A stretch of 54,144 bases of DNA from an uncultured Alcanivoracaceae bacterium (GTDB lineage Bacteria; Pseudomonadota; Gammaproteobacteria; Xanthomonadales; Marinicellaceae). The stretch is taken from positions 1-54,144 of the forward strand of contig CAJXVJ010000002.1 in assembly GCA_913061105.1 (NCBI GenBank). Direction: 5' to 3'. Under the pieces are notes generated by a model that searched no databases, was not told the DNA's origin, and was given only the letters and a program-made list of their open reading frames with translations. Made by a program: the position numbers and the translations under genes. Positions 46,136 to 54,144 of this stretch are shown here, piece by piece (within the stretch, counting starts at the first letter, position 1; every line of letters begins with the position of its first letter).

Positions 46136-46795
46136 ATGAAAACAGCTTTAATCACAGGTGCTAACCGAGGCATTGGCCTTGAATTGGCCAAACAATTACA
46201 AGACAAAAATTACAACGTCATTGTTGCTTGTAGAAGCAGCAGCTCTGAACTGGAAGCCTTAGGTTGTCAAGTAGAAAAAAACTTTGATGTTGGCAATCAA
46301 GAATCTGTCCAAGCCTTGGCCTCAAAATTAAGTGATATTAATTTGGATTTACTCATAAACAATGCAGGTATTTTAGACAGCATGGGTATAGACAATCTAG
46401 ATTATGATTCAATCAGACAACAATTTGAAATCAATACGCTAGGTCCATTGCGGGTCAGTGAAAATTTCCTGCCAAATTTAACAAAAGGTTCAAAAATTGC
46501 CATCATCACCAGTCGTATGGGTTCGATAGCCGATGGATCTGGTGGCCAATATGGTTACAGAATCAGCAAAACAGCCGTGAATATGGTAGGCAGTTGCTTG
46601 GCCCATGACCTAAAGGACCAAGGAATATCTGTTGCATTACTACACCCAGGTTATGTGCGCACCGGCATGACAGGCAACAACGGACTGATAAATGCTGATG
46701 AATCTGCCAATGGGCTGATCCAACGCATAGATGAGCTGAACATCGGCAATACCGGTGGCTTCTGGCACACCGATGGCACCGAGTTAACTTGGTAA
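46136..46795 (+). CDS. Short-chain dehydrogenase/reductase
   Basis: 219 aa, a compact classical SDR: ITGANRGIGLELA (cofactor loop), DLLINNAG, and YGYRISK with catalytic Tyr and Lys, preceded by a catalytic Ser in ITSRMGS. The substrate is unknown. It forms a two-gene run with the HAD gene 4 bases downstream, both on the plus strand. Confidence 0.88.
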   Translation: MKTALITGANRGIGLELAKQLQDKNYNVIVACRSSSSELEALGCQVEKNFDVGNQESVQALASKLSDINLDLLINNAGILDSMGIDNLDYDSIRQQFEINTLGPLRVSENFLPNLTKGSKIAIITSRMGSIADGSGGQYGYRISKTAVNMVGSCLAHDLKDQGISVALLHPGYVRTGMTGNNGLINADESANGLIQRIDELNIGNTGGFWHTDGTELTW

Positions 46796-46799
46796 TACA

Positions 46800-47492
46800 A
46801 TGTACAAAAATATTAAAGTGATTGGATTCGATGCAGATGATACACTGTGGGTGAATGAAACTTATTTTCGGGAAGCTGAGCTTGAATTTGGGAAGCTGAT
46901 GCAGCAGTATGAAACCATCAATCAAATTGATCAAGAATTGTTTAAGATTGAAATAGAAAACCTGCCTATTTATGGTTATGGGGTGAAAGGTTTTGTCTTA
47001 TCCATGATGGAAACAGCTTTGAAATTATCCAACATGTCAGTCAGTCATGAAACTATGAATGCCATTGTTAACATCGGCAAGAACATGTTAAATAAGCCAG
47101 TGGAGTTACTTGATGGTGTGGAAGAAGTTTTAAAAACACTGTCACAATCACATCGATTAATCATGGCAACCAAGGGTGATTTGTTGGATCAAGAACGCAA
47201 ATTAGAAAAATCGGGATTGAATAAATACTTTCATCACATTGAGGTCATGAGTGATAAAAAAGAATCGGATTATCAAAAATTACTCAGCCATTTAGACATT
47301 AATCCTCAAGAATTTTTGATGATAGGAAATTCGCTTAAATCTGATATTCTGCCTTTAGTCTCTATAGGTGCGAATGCAATTCATGTGCCTTTTCATACGA
47401 CTTGGCAGCATGAAATGATTGATGATAATTCTCTAAATAACAACGACTATACAACAGTTGAAAGTGCTCTAGCGATACTGAAGTTAATCTAA
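46800..47492 (+). CDS. HAD-family hydrolase
   Basis: 230 aa. Motif I is GFDADDTLW (nucleophile Asp), motif II TKGDL, the motif III Lys lies in SDKKESDYQK, and motif IV is MIGNSLKSDILP. The inserted cap makes it a phosphoglycolate-phosphatase-like or haloacid-type phosphatase. The substrate is unknown. Confidence 0.85.
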   Translation: MYKNIKVIGFDADDTLWVNETYFREAELEFGKLMQQYETINQIDQELFKIEIENLPIYGYGVKGFVLSMMETALKLSNMSVSHETMNAIVNIGKNMLNKPVELLDGVEEVLKTLSQSHRLIMATKGDLLDQERKLEKSGLNKYFHHIEVMSDKKESDYQKLLSHLDINPQEFLMIGNSLKSDILPLVSIGANAIHVPFHTTWQHEMIDDNSLNNNDYTTVESALAILKLI

Positions 47493-47500
47493 GTAAAAAG

Positions 47501-47541
47501 TGTTCCATGGTGAATTGAATAAATAATTTCACCATGGAACA
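47501..47541. terminator. Hairpin between HAD gene and FG-GAP gene
   Basis: A perfect 14-bp stem (47501-47514 with 47528-47541) and 13-base loop separates convergent genes. The minus strand then reads CTTTTT, so it best serves the FG-GAP gene; plus-strand T-run is weak. Confidence 0.7.
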
Positions 47542-47575
47542 AACTTTCTATCATACTTATTTTAATAATTCTGAA

Positions 47576-49234
47576 TCACCCTTCAAAATCATCTTTAAAT
47601 ATGACATCAGGGTTTTCAAACTCATAGACTTTAACAGCACCAGAATCATTTTCATCATCGACAGAGTCATTGCCTGGCATGCCAACAACCAATTCAGGCC
47701 CATTACCAAAATTACCCACAGTCATAGAATAAGTCATTTCATCAAGGTCATCACCTATAAAATTTGTGACGTAGTCGTTATCATCTATCGTTATACCACC
47801 TACCGATCCATAGAGAACATGAAAAGCGCCTGACGAATCATTTTCACGAGGAACACCAACCACTAGATCAGCTATCGAATCATAGTTCAAATCAGCGCTG
47901 GTTAATGTGTCGCCAAACCTGTCTGAATTTTCAGCAACAGCACCACCACTCATCCCATCAGTGTTTTGGGTAAATATTTGATTGCCATTTGTTGTTAAAC
48001 CCGTGTCACTTCCATAGATTATATGAACGGCTCCAGCATCGTTTATGCCATCTGCATTTAAACTCTCTCGTTCTGCTGAAACTGCTAAATCCATTGATAA
48101 ATCGCCATTGAATCTTCCTGTGGTTAAGGCAGAACCAAAATTATCATTGGCTTCAACCACTCCATTTATCGCTCCTGATTGAGACCAAATGAAACTGGTA
48201 TCCGTTGCATCCAGTCCTGAAAGTCCACCATTAAACACCTGAACTGCTCCTGCACCATTCTGGCCATCAACGTCCTGACCAGGAATACCTACAGCCAAAT
48301 CCCATACTGGTCCTGGCAATACACCTGAACGAAACATACCTGCAGCTAAGCTTAATCCGAATTGATCATTATCTTCAGAAGCTGAACCTGGTATGTCATC
48401 TGACTGTTGACTCAAAGAATCTCTATCATCTGCTGACAAACCATCGGTATGGCCATAATACACTTCGACTTGCCCACCATCAGATATTTGATCCATATTG
48501 CCAAAATCTTCAAATGGTGCAGAAACAGCCAAATCATCACAGGTGTTACCATTATCTGAGTCGCCATTGAAATTTCCCACAGTCATACTCCAACCAAATC
48601 TATCACCAGCACTCAACCCACCTTCAAAAGAAATATTGGCAGGGGAACCTTGATGGATAAAAGTCGAACCTGCTCCAAGGTCAGCAAAACCTGAATTTGA
48701 CCCATAAAATATATTAATTGCACCAACAGCATTTCTTAATCCTCCGCTGCCATTAAATGTCACATCTTCCTCTGGCGTTCCTACCGCTAAATCAGAAATT
48801 CCATCACAATTGAAATCTCCACTGGCCAATGTTTGACCAAAAAAATCATTCGCTTCTAAGCCTTCGTTGTTTTCAAAATTTGGCGGGTCTGTTTCTAAAG
48901 ATTGAAACAACAACTGTGAATCTACTGGGGTTAATCCATTGGGTGATCCATATATTATTTGAACCGCCCCTGTGTTCAGTACAGTTGCAAAGAAAAAGTC
49001 ATAATTGGGAATACCTATAGCCAAATCATCCCAACCATCGTTATTAAAATCTCCATGTGCCACTGCTTCACCGTAACGATCTATGGGATCAGTATCATCA
49101 GAAAATCCAGACACATCAAAGTCCCAAATTTCTACATCTGTAATGGCGTTGAACAGATTGACTAGATTTCCGACATCTGATTTAACCACTGTTGTGAACG
49201 TTCCCATTAATAGTATTATTAGTAAATTTTTCAT
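47576..49234 (-). CDS. Secreted seven-repeat FG-GAP protein
   Basis: 552 aa from ATG 49234, chosen because AGGAG lies just before it and a signal peptide (ending VVKS) follows; the frame extends 15 codons further up. Seven FG-GAP units are visible, with D-x-F-G-x-x-x-A-x-G-D-F-N-x-D-x-x-x-D-L-A-V-G-x-P patterns, a complete integrin-alpha-like propeller. It has no P domain and ends DVIFKDDFEG, the motif shared with two other secreted proteins here. Likely calcium-dependent surface or secreted role. Confidence 0.87.
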   Translation of the reverse strand: MKNLLIILLMGTFTTVVKSDVGNLVNLFNAITDVEIWDFDVSGFSDDTDPIDRYGEAVAHGDFNNDGWDDLAIGIPNYDFFFATVLNTGAVQIIYGSPNGLTPVDSQLLFQSLETDPPNFENNEGLEANDFFGQTLASGDFNCDGISDLAVGTPEEDVTFNGSGGLRNAVGAINIFYGSNSGFADLGAGSTFIHQGSPANISFEGGLSAGDRFGWSMTVGNFNGDSDNGNTCDDLAVSAPFEDFGNMDQISDGGQVEVYYGHTDGLSADDRDSLSQQSDDIPGSASEDNDQFGLSLAAGMFRSGVLPGPVWDLAVGIPGQDVDGQNGAGAVQVFNGGLSGLDATDTSFIWSQSGAINGVVEANDNFGSALTTGRFNGDLSMDLAVSAERESLNADGINDAGAVHIIYGSDTGLTTNGNQIFTQNTDGMSGGAVAENSDRFGDTLTSADLNYDSIADLVVGVPRENDSSGAFHVLYGSVGGITIDDNDYVTNFIGDDLDEMTYSMTVGNFGNGPELVVGMPGNDSVDDENDSGAVKVYEFENPDVIFKDDFEG

Positions 49235-49556
49235 ATTTTTCTCCTGTTTAAAAATTATTTTCCAATTGAGATAAGCCATAGATGTGCTATCTCTTACTAA
49301 TAATTCGTTGGCATTTGATTTCTATTCCAAAATTTATGTGTTTTATGCAAATGAATAATAAAAATCACAACTGCGTCACGTTTTTATGCATATTTGGAGA
49401 ATGAATTGAATGTAAAAACTCTTTTTAAGTTGTGATAGAGCGAATTAATTCACCCAATCCTGGCAAGTTATTGACAGGAATGATTATTAAAAAAGTTAAG
49501 ACCCGAACAAGTCTTTAGATAAATGTTTGTAGTTGTCGCATGAGGGTACTGCTAAG
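49235..49556. other. 322-base gap between the FG-GAP and DUF1329 genes
   Basis: It holds the DUF1329 terminator and, nearer the FG-GAP gene, AT-rich sequence with a small dyad GAGATA/TATCTC (14-base gap) upstream of the ATG. No gene or RNA recognised. Confidence 0.5.
49489..49515 (-). terminator. Terminator after the DUF1329 gene
   Basis: On the minus strand AAGACTT pairs with GGGTCTT (five Watson-Crick and two G-U pairs) around a GTTC loop, followed by AAC and six T. It lies about 40 bases past the stop. Confidence 0.6.
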
Positions 49557-50849
49557 TTATTGCATATAGCGCTTAAATCCAGCAGGGGTAAACAAGCTGT
49601 TTTTGGCAATTTCACCATTGAATTTATTCGTGCTGCTTTCCTCATTTTGCAAACCCATAACATGGTATTTTTTGCTTATTAAGTCATGAAAGACGTTGAT
49701 AACTGGAAATATACCAGGCATATCAGCAAAGAATTTTGTGTAGGACAAACTAACACGCCATAGTTTGCCTTGTTTATTGTATTGATCAACTGCCATCACC
49801 TGCCATGAATCTTCATCAATATAAAATGTGCGTTTTGAATAGACATGGCGCCATTTTTCTTTTAGTGTCGCTTCGATGACCCAGACCCGATGTAATTCAT
49901 ACCGTGTCAAATCAGAGTTGATGTGCCCTTCTTTTAGTATATCTTTGTACTTTAAGTCTTTGCTACTTAATGCCTCATTGTTGTACGGAATATAAATTTC
50001 TCTCTTATCAAGCATCTTCCAATCAAACCGATCTGGGGAGCCATTGATTAAGTCCGTGTCATCTACAGTTCTTAGCGATGAAGAAGTTTGAACAGGATTA
50101 TCATAGGCCACATTAGGTGCCCTAACAACGCGGCGGCGGCCTTTGTCCCATAACCAAGCGGCTCGTTTTTCATTGAGTTGATCAAGTGGTTCAAGCACCA
50201 GTACTCCACCGCCAGATTTGGTTGCTGGTGCCAAAATTTTTGCGATGAGTGAAACAAAATAATTAGATTCTAGATCAGCGATATAACCATCAAACCTAAC
50301 CAGGGTATCTCGGGTATTCAATGTGAATTTACCATTTTTAAATACCACAGCATCACTGGCTCTGTTTTCTAATTGCAGTCCACGCCAACGGCTCACATGA
50401 TTAAAATACACTTCAAGTGCTGATTGAGGAATTGGAAATGGAATGCCTGCTTTGTTATTTGAAAAGCCAGCTTGATCTTCGTTTAATGTTGCATTCAAAG
50501 CATTGTACGCGGTATTTTCATAAACCCATTCTGGCGCAATCGCACTGCGTTGAGTAGAATAAATTGGCATGCTAAAAGAATCTGGGTACTTCTCAAATAG
50601 TGCCAATTGTCCCAGAGTTAAGTTGTTTTTGTATTCATTTGCATTATTGCTGTTAATTGTAAAATTTGGCTTTGCATCTTGTGCTGTTGATACTTTTCCA
50701 TCCCATGCAGGTATAACACTTCCATTACCAATCTTTACTGCTCCAAATGGGGTGAGTTCTGATGACAATTTAGAATGCTCTGATTGCTCGACTTTAGTAC
50801 TCAGACTAAAAGAAAAAACCAATGTAATGGAAATAAATAGCTTAAGCAT
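49557..50849 (-). CDS. DUF1329 exported protein
   Basis: 430 aa with a signal peptide (about residues 1-18) and the DUF1329 pattern (ALFEKYPDSFSMPIYSTQRSAIAPEW, GIPFPIPQSALEVYFNHVSRWRG, YIDEDSWQVMAVDQYNKQG). These are periplasmic or outer-membrane-associated proteins, often beside DUF1302 and RND genes. No such partner is present here, so its role is open. It is divergent from the sigma gene at 51092. Confidence 0.85.
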   Translation of the reverse strand: MLKLFISITLVFSFSLSTKVEQSEHSKLSSELTPFGAVKIGNGSVIPAWDGKVSTAQDAKPNFTINSNNANEYKNNLTLGQLALFEKYPDSFSMPIYSTQRSAIAPEWVYENTAYNALNATLNEDQAGFSNNKAGIPFPIPQSALEVYFNHVSRWRGLQLENRASDAVVFKNGKFTLNTRDTLVRFDGYIADLESNYFVSLIAKILAPATKSGGGVLVLEPLDQLNEKRAAWLWDKGRRRVVRAPNVAYDNPVQTSSSLRTVDDTDLINGSPDRFDWKMLDKREIYIPYNNEALSSKDLKYKDILKEGHINSDLTRYELHRVWVIEATLKEKWRHVYSKRTFYIDEDSWQVMAVDQYNKQGKLWRVSLSYTKFFADMPGIFPVINVFHDLISKKYHVMGLQNEESSTNKFNGEIAKNSLFTPAGFKRYMQ

Positions 50850-51091
50850 TAATACACATCTTTAAAATGAAGTACTTATTATCTTACTGCCATGCTAAAT
50901 AGCAGTCAAGCCATAATAAATACAACTATTTTTATTAATACACATTTTCCACATACTAAACCCGATGATATATTTAATACTTCCCAATATAGATTTTTTT
51001 ATAGATTAAAACGTGTACTAAATCACATTAATCGATGATCTATCGAGTTCCGATTCTCAAATTATTAGAACTGTGCAATAATCAATAAAAT

Positions 51092-51658
51092 ATGAATACC
51101 ATCAATGACATCACTGAATTTTTAAATAGCGAAACAGACATCAATCAAGTTAAATTGGACAAGCTGTTTGAAATGTTATATCCAGAAGTAAAAAAGATAG
51201 CCAATATGCAGTTATCAAAAATCCTAAAAACATCTGAAGTCACTCCCACTCTATTGGTAAACGAATGTTATCTGAAGCTGAATAATTCATCTAATGTGAA
51301 CTTACAGAATAGAAAGCATTTCTTTTGCTTGGTTTCTCGCTGCATGCGTTTTCACTTGATAGACCTGATTCGCAAACAATACAAAAATAATAATCAAGTT
51401 AACAACACACAATTTAGTATTACCCAAATTTCTGCCGATGACTCTACAGGTATTGATTTACTAGAACTCAATCATGCCCTAGAAAGACTAGAAACAATGG
51501 ACAAAGAGTTATTGAAGATTGTTGAGTTGCGGTTTTTTGGAGGGTTTTCACTTGATGAAATTTCTGAATTGCTAGAAACCAATAAAGCAAAAGTATACCG
51601 ACAATGGCTGCTGGCCAAATCAATCTTGGTTAATCTAATTGATGAAGAAAATGAATGA
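51092..51658 (+). CDS. ECF-type sigma factor, second pair
   Basis: 188 aa, same type as the factor at 14619: region 2 (FEMLYPEVKKIANMQL, then NRKHFFCLVSRCMRFHLIDLIRKQ) and region 4 (MDKELLKIVELRFFGGFSLDEISELL, then NKAKVYRQW). The region-2.2 segment reads TPTLLVNECYLKL with Thr51 and Thr53 and no DAED-like acidic run. It overlaps the kinase gene by 8 bases. The upstream 242 bases show no clear promoter. Confidence 0.9.
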   Translation: MNTINDITEFLNSETDINQVKLDKLFEMLYPEVKKIANMQLSKILKTSEVTPTLLVNECYLKLNNSSNVNLQNRKHFFCLVSRCMRFHLIDLIRKQYKNNNQVNNTQFSITQISADDSTGIDLLELNHALERLETMDKELLKIVELRFFGGFSLDEISELLETNKAKVYRQWLLAKSILVNLIDEENE

Positions 51659-54100
51659 TAACAGAACAAACCACGATTGGAAAAAAGCCATTGAGATTTG
51701 CAAAGACTTAGATCAACTGAGTCATGAAGAAGCCCTTGCAAAAATAAACGAATTAAATCTAAGTGACAGCATAACAGCCAAAGCCAATAGCATCATGTCG
51801 CGCCTAAATGAAGAACATGAAGTATTTGACAATAATCCATCCAAAATACTAAACAAAGCACAAACCAATGATTTCAACAATCTTATTGGCAATACCATAG
51901 ACTCTTATAAAATAATCGCATTGATAGCAAAAGGAGGCATGTCATCGGTCTTCAAAGCAGAAAAAGTTTTATTGGGTGTTCACAAACCAGTGGCTTTAAA
52001 AATACTTTCACCCTATGTGTTTTCAGATAAATCTGTAGAATTGTTTAATCGTGAACAGCTTATATTGTCTCAATTAGAGCACCCCAATATTGTCTCTTTT
52101 CATCACAGCGGTCGAACTGAAGATGGAACCCGTTATTTAGTGATGGAATACATTGATGAAGCACAGACCATAACTGACTATAGCCAAAACCATCAATTAT
52201 CAACCAATGCAATCATTGAACTGGTCTATAAATTGGCCAAAGTTTTTATCTATGCACACAATAACCTCATCATACACAGAGACATAAAACCGACCAACAT
52301 CCTTGTAGACAATCAGGGCACACTAAAAGTGATCGATTTTGGCATTGGTCAAATCATTTCAAAACACGACAAAACATCTACCCAAGTCTATACTAAAAAT
52401 TCAGCATCGCCAGAACAAATTTTGGGCCAAAACGTGAGCATACAAACCGATGTATTTTCATTAGGGGCTGTGATGTTGGAGTTGTTGGTCAATAAAAACC
52501 CATTACCAGAAACAAATATCACCAATTATAACCCCCAAAACGATGTTAAACACATTAACAAATTACTTAAAGACTCATCTTTGGATTCTGATTTAAAAAA
52601 CATCATTCGTACCGCCATGCACATAGATACAGCAAAACGTTATGCCAGCATGGACTCTTTTTCACAGGACTTAAATAATTGGATGAATAAAAGACCTGTC
52701 AATGCCTCATCTGACACTAAGATTTATAAAATTAAGAAATTCGTGATTCGAAACCCGCTGACCTTTGCACTCAGCCTGATTATTTTTGTTTCGATGTTAA
52801 CAGGGATAGTTGTCGTAAATAATTACGCATCTAAAGCCCAAAAAGAAGCCGAGAAGGCCAAAACCACTTTAAGTTTAATTACCCAAGTTTTCAATCCAAC
52901 TGACTCATGGAATCCTCCAGAACCAAATAAATCATTGCAACAAGCCTTAGACGAATTTAGTGAAAATAAACTGCCTTCATTAGACCTTGATAAAGACATA
53001 AGAACAAACCTACACAAAACCTTAGGAGAGATATACATTAACTACGGTTTATATAAAAAATCTCATACCCAGTTTCAGGCAGCTTTATCGTTATTTACGC
53101 CAAGTGAATTAAACAACTCAGAATCTGCGTTATACATTCAGTATCTTTTAGGTACCAATCAAAGAATTTTAGGCCAGAACACAGATGCATCTACATTATT
53201 AAGGAAAACACATGATAGTTTAGTAGCTAAATTCCCTAACAATTATAACCTTAGACTTGAAATTTTAACCAGTCTAATGGATAGCTATTACGGCGTGTCA
53301 AACTATCAATCAGATGCTGCACATAATGTTGAAAAAGAAATTCTGGAAACCATAGCATCAGGAAAAGTAGACGATAAACTTGAAATCTCAAGTGCTTATG
53401 ATGCATTGGCAGTTAAGGCGCAATTTCAACAACCGAAAGATTTCAAATTAGCAAAACAGTACTTAAACAAAGCTTTGAATATTGTCAACATTCCACAATA
53501 TACTCAAACATTTGAATATTATAATCTACAACGGACACTGGCTCACATAGAAATAAGGCAAGACAATTATCAACTTGGCGGAGATATTTTATTAAAATTA
53601 ATTAATAAAATTAAGAATACCAATCCCGATAACACACTTTTAAATCGATTATATGAGGATTATTCAACTGTTTTATTCAAAATGGGGAAATATAAACAAT
53701 CGATTAATGCCCTAACACAAGCAATAGAAATTTCTAATCTAGCAAATAGTGAATCGTGGTTATATTTTCCATTATCAAAAAGAGCCATGTACCACATTCG
53801 CTTAAATGACTTTAAGTCTGGACTAGTAGATCAAATGAATTTAATTCCAATTGCTGCAAAATATAAAACCAACAACCTTGCAGATAGCTTTAATAATTTA
53901 TCTTTGATCATGCATTCGTTAGGGCATACAGACATTGGAAAACAATTGACTAAACTGGCCATAGCAAACCTTGACCAGGATGGTCCATACTATATAGGCT
54001 TTATTGAGTATTATTATTTAGCCTCTGGCATAAATAATTGGTTTGCTAAAGATACAGTAGCGGCGAAATCTGACCATGCTAATTCAATAGAATACATAGG
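51651..54100 (+). CDS. Membrane Ser/Thr kinase with TPR-like tail, 3' end missing at contig edge
   Basis: At least 816 residues; no stop before the adapter. Kinase domain about residues 85-345: glycine loop AKGGMSSVF (93-101), Lys117, HRDIKPTN (209-216), DFG (229-231) and SPEQ (253-256) in place of APE. The segment between DFG and SPE lacks the usual GTPxYM and reads KTSTQVYTKNSA. A membrane span (about 370-389) precedes a long helical, repeat-rich tail. The start ATG 51651 overlaps the sigma stop. Sigma-first order is opposite to the pair at 14619-17502. Confidence 0.9.
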
Positions 54101-54144
54101 CTGTCTCTTATACACATCTCCGAGCCCACGAGACAGGCAGAAAT
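54101..54144. other. Nextera (Tn5) sequencing adapter at right contig end
   Basis: The reverse complement of positions 5-48: mosaic end at 54101-54119, read-2 tail to 54134, then the N703 index AGGCAGAA (54135-54142). Not genomic. Any protein read through it (the kinase tail) is artefactual after residue 816. Confidence 0.97.

Noticed and set aside
1-54144. Terminal inverted repeats suggesting a mobile element
   Set aside because: The repeat is the Nextera adapter with its index.

Overview
The window is one contig from a low-GC (roughly mid-30s percent by eye) Gram-negative bacterium. The gene set points to a gammaproteobacterium: an E. coli-type TatD, pcnB-folK, argS followed by a SPOR protein, rpsO-pnp, Rrf2-sufBCDS, Lpx/LPS genes and SURF1. 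The pairs of ECF sigma factor plus TPR Ser/Thr kinase, FG-GAP secreted proteins and a D-[VL]-I-F-x3-F-E motif recall Lysobacterales/Marinicella-like marine bacteria. That lineage call is inference from memory, not a search. Both ends carry Illumina Nextera adapter (1-48 and 54101-54144), so the first and last genes are cut by the assembly and the terminal inverted repeat is not biological.

Layout. 49-6590 is a housekeeping block on the minus strand: pgi-mrp/apbC-dcd-MFS (overlapping, MFS cut) and pcnB-folK, with a strong terminator and a possible 37-aa ORF. 6721-10213 holds fdxA, a DUF924 protein, a GMC oxidoreductase and tatD. 10280-14510 has two secreted proteins, one of 337 aa with a Tyr/Asp-rich stretch and one of 1035 aa with an FG-GAP propeller, P domain and VCBS-like repeats. 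14619-17502 is a kinase plus ECF sigma pair. 17581-21730 is a compact LPS operon (acyltransferase, GT2, O-antigen-ligase-like, GT4, zf-CHCC), divergent from an ELM1-like gene. 22808-28997 is core information processing: pnp, rpsO, cdd, SURF1, SPOR, argS.

29266-33741 is an oligopeptide ABC transporter (OppB, OppC and a fused OppD-OppF), split by an oppositely oriented membrane XRE regulator. 33856-38988 is the SUF Fe-S operon (Rrf2 regulator, sufB, C, D, S), with a perfect 26-bp inverted-repeat element wedged between sufB and sufC. 39081-47492 holds a DUF2007 protein, a FAH-family protein, a PQQ-propeller-like secreted protein, a 1335-aa Asp-box/P-domain/Ig-repeat protein, and DUF3291, nucleosidase, SDR and HAD genes. 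47576-54100 holds a second FG-GAP secreted protein, a DUF1329 protein and a second ECF sigma plus kinase pair, in the opposite gene order, cut by the contig end.

How it fits together. The housekeeping genes are conventional. The accessory content is a large secreted beta-propeller inventory beside two sigma-kinase signalling pairs. In both sigma factors the acidic patch of region 2.2 is replaced by a Thr-containing segment, which suggests control by phosphorylation from the adjacent kinase rather than by an anti-sigma factor. No tRNA, rRNA, CRISPR array, prophage or insertion sequence was recognised.
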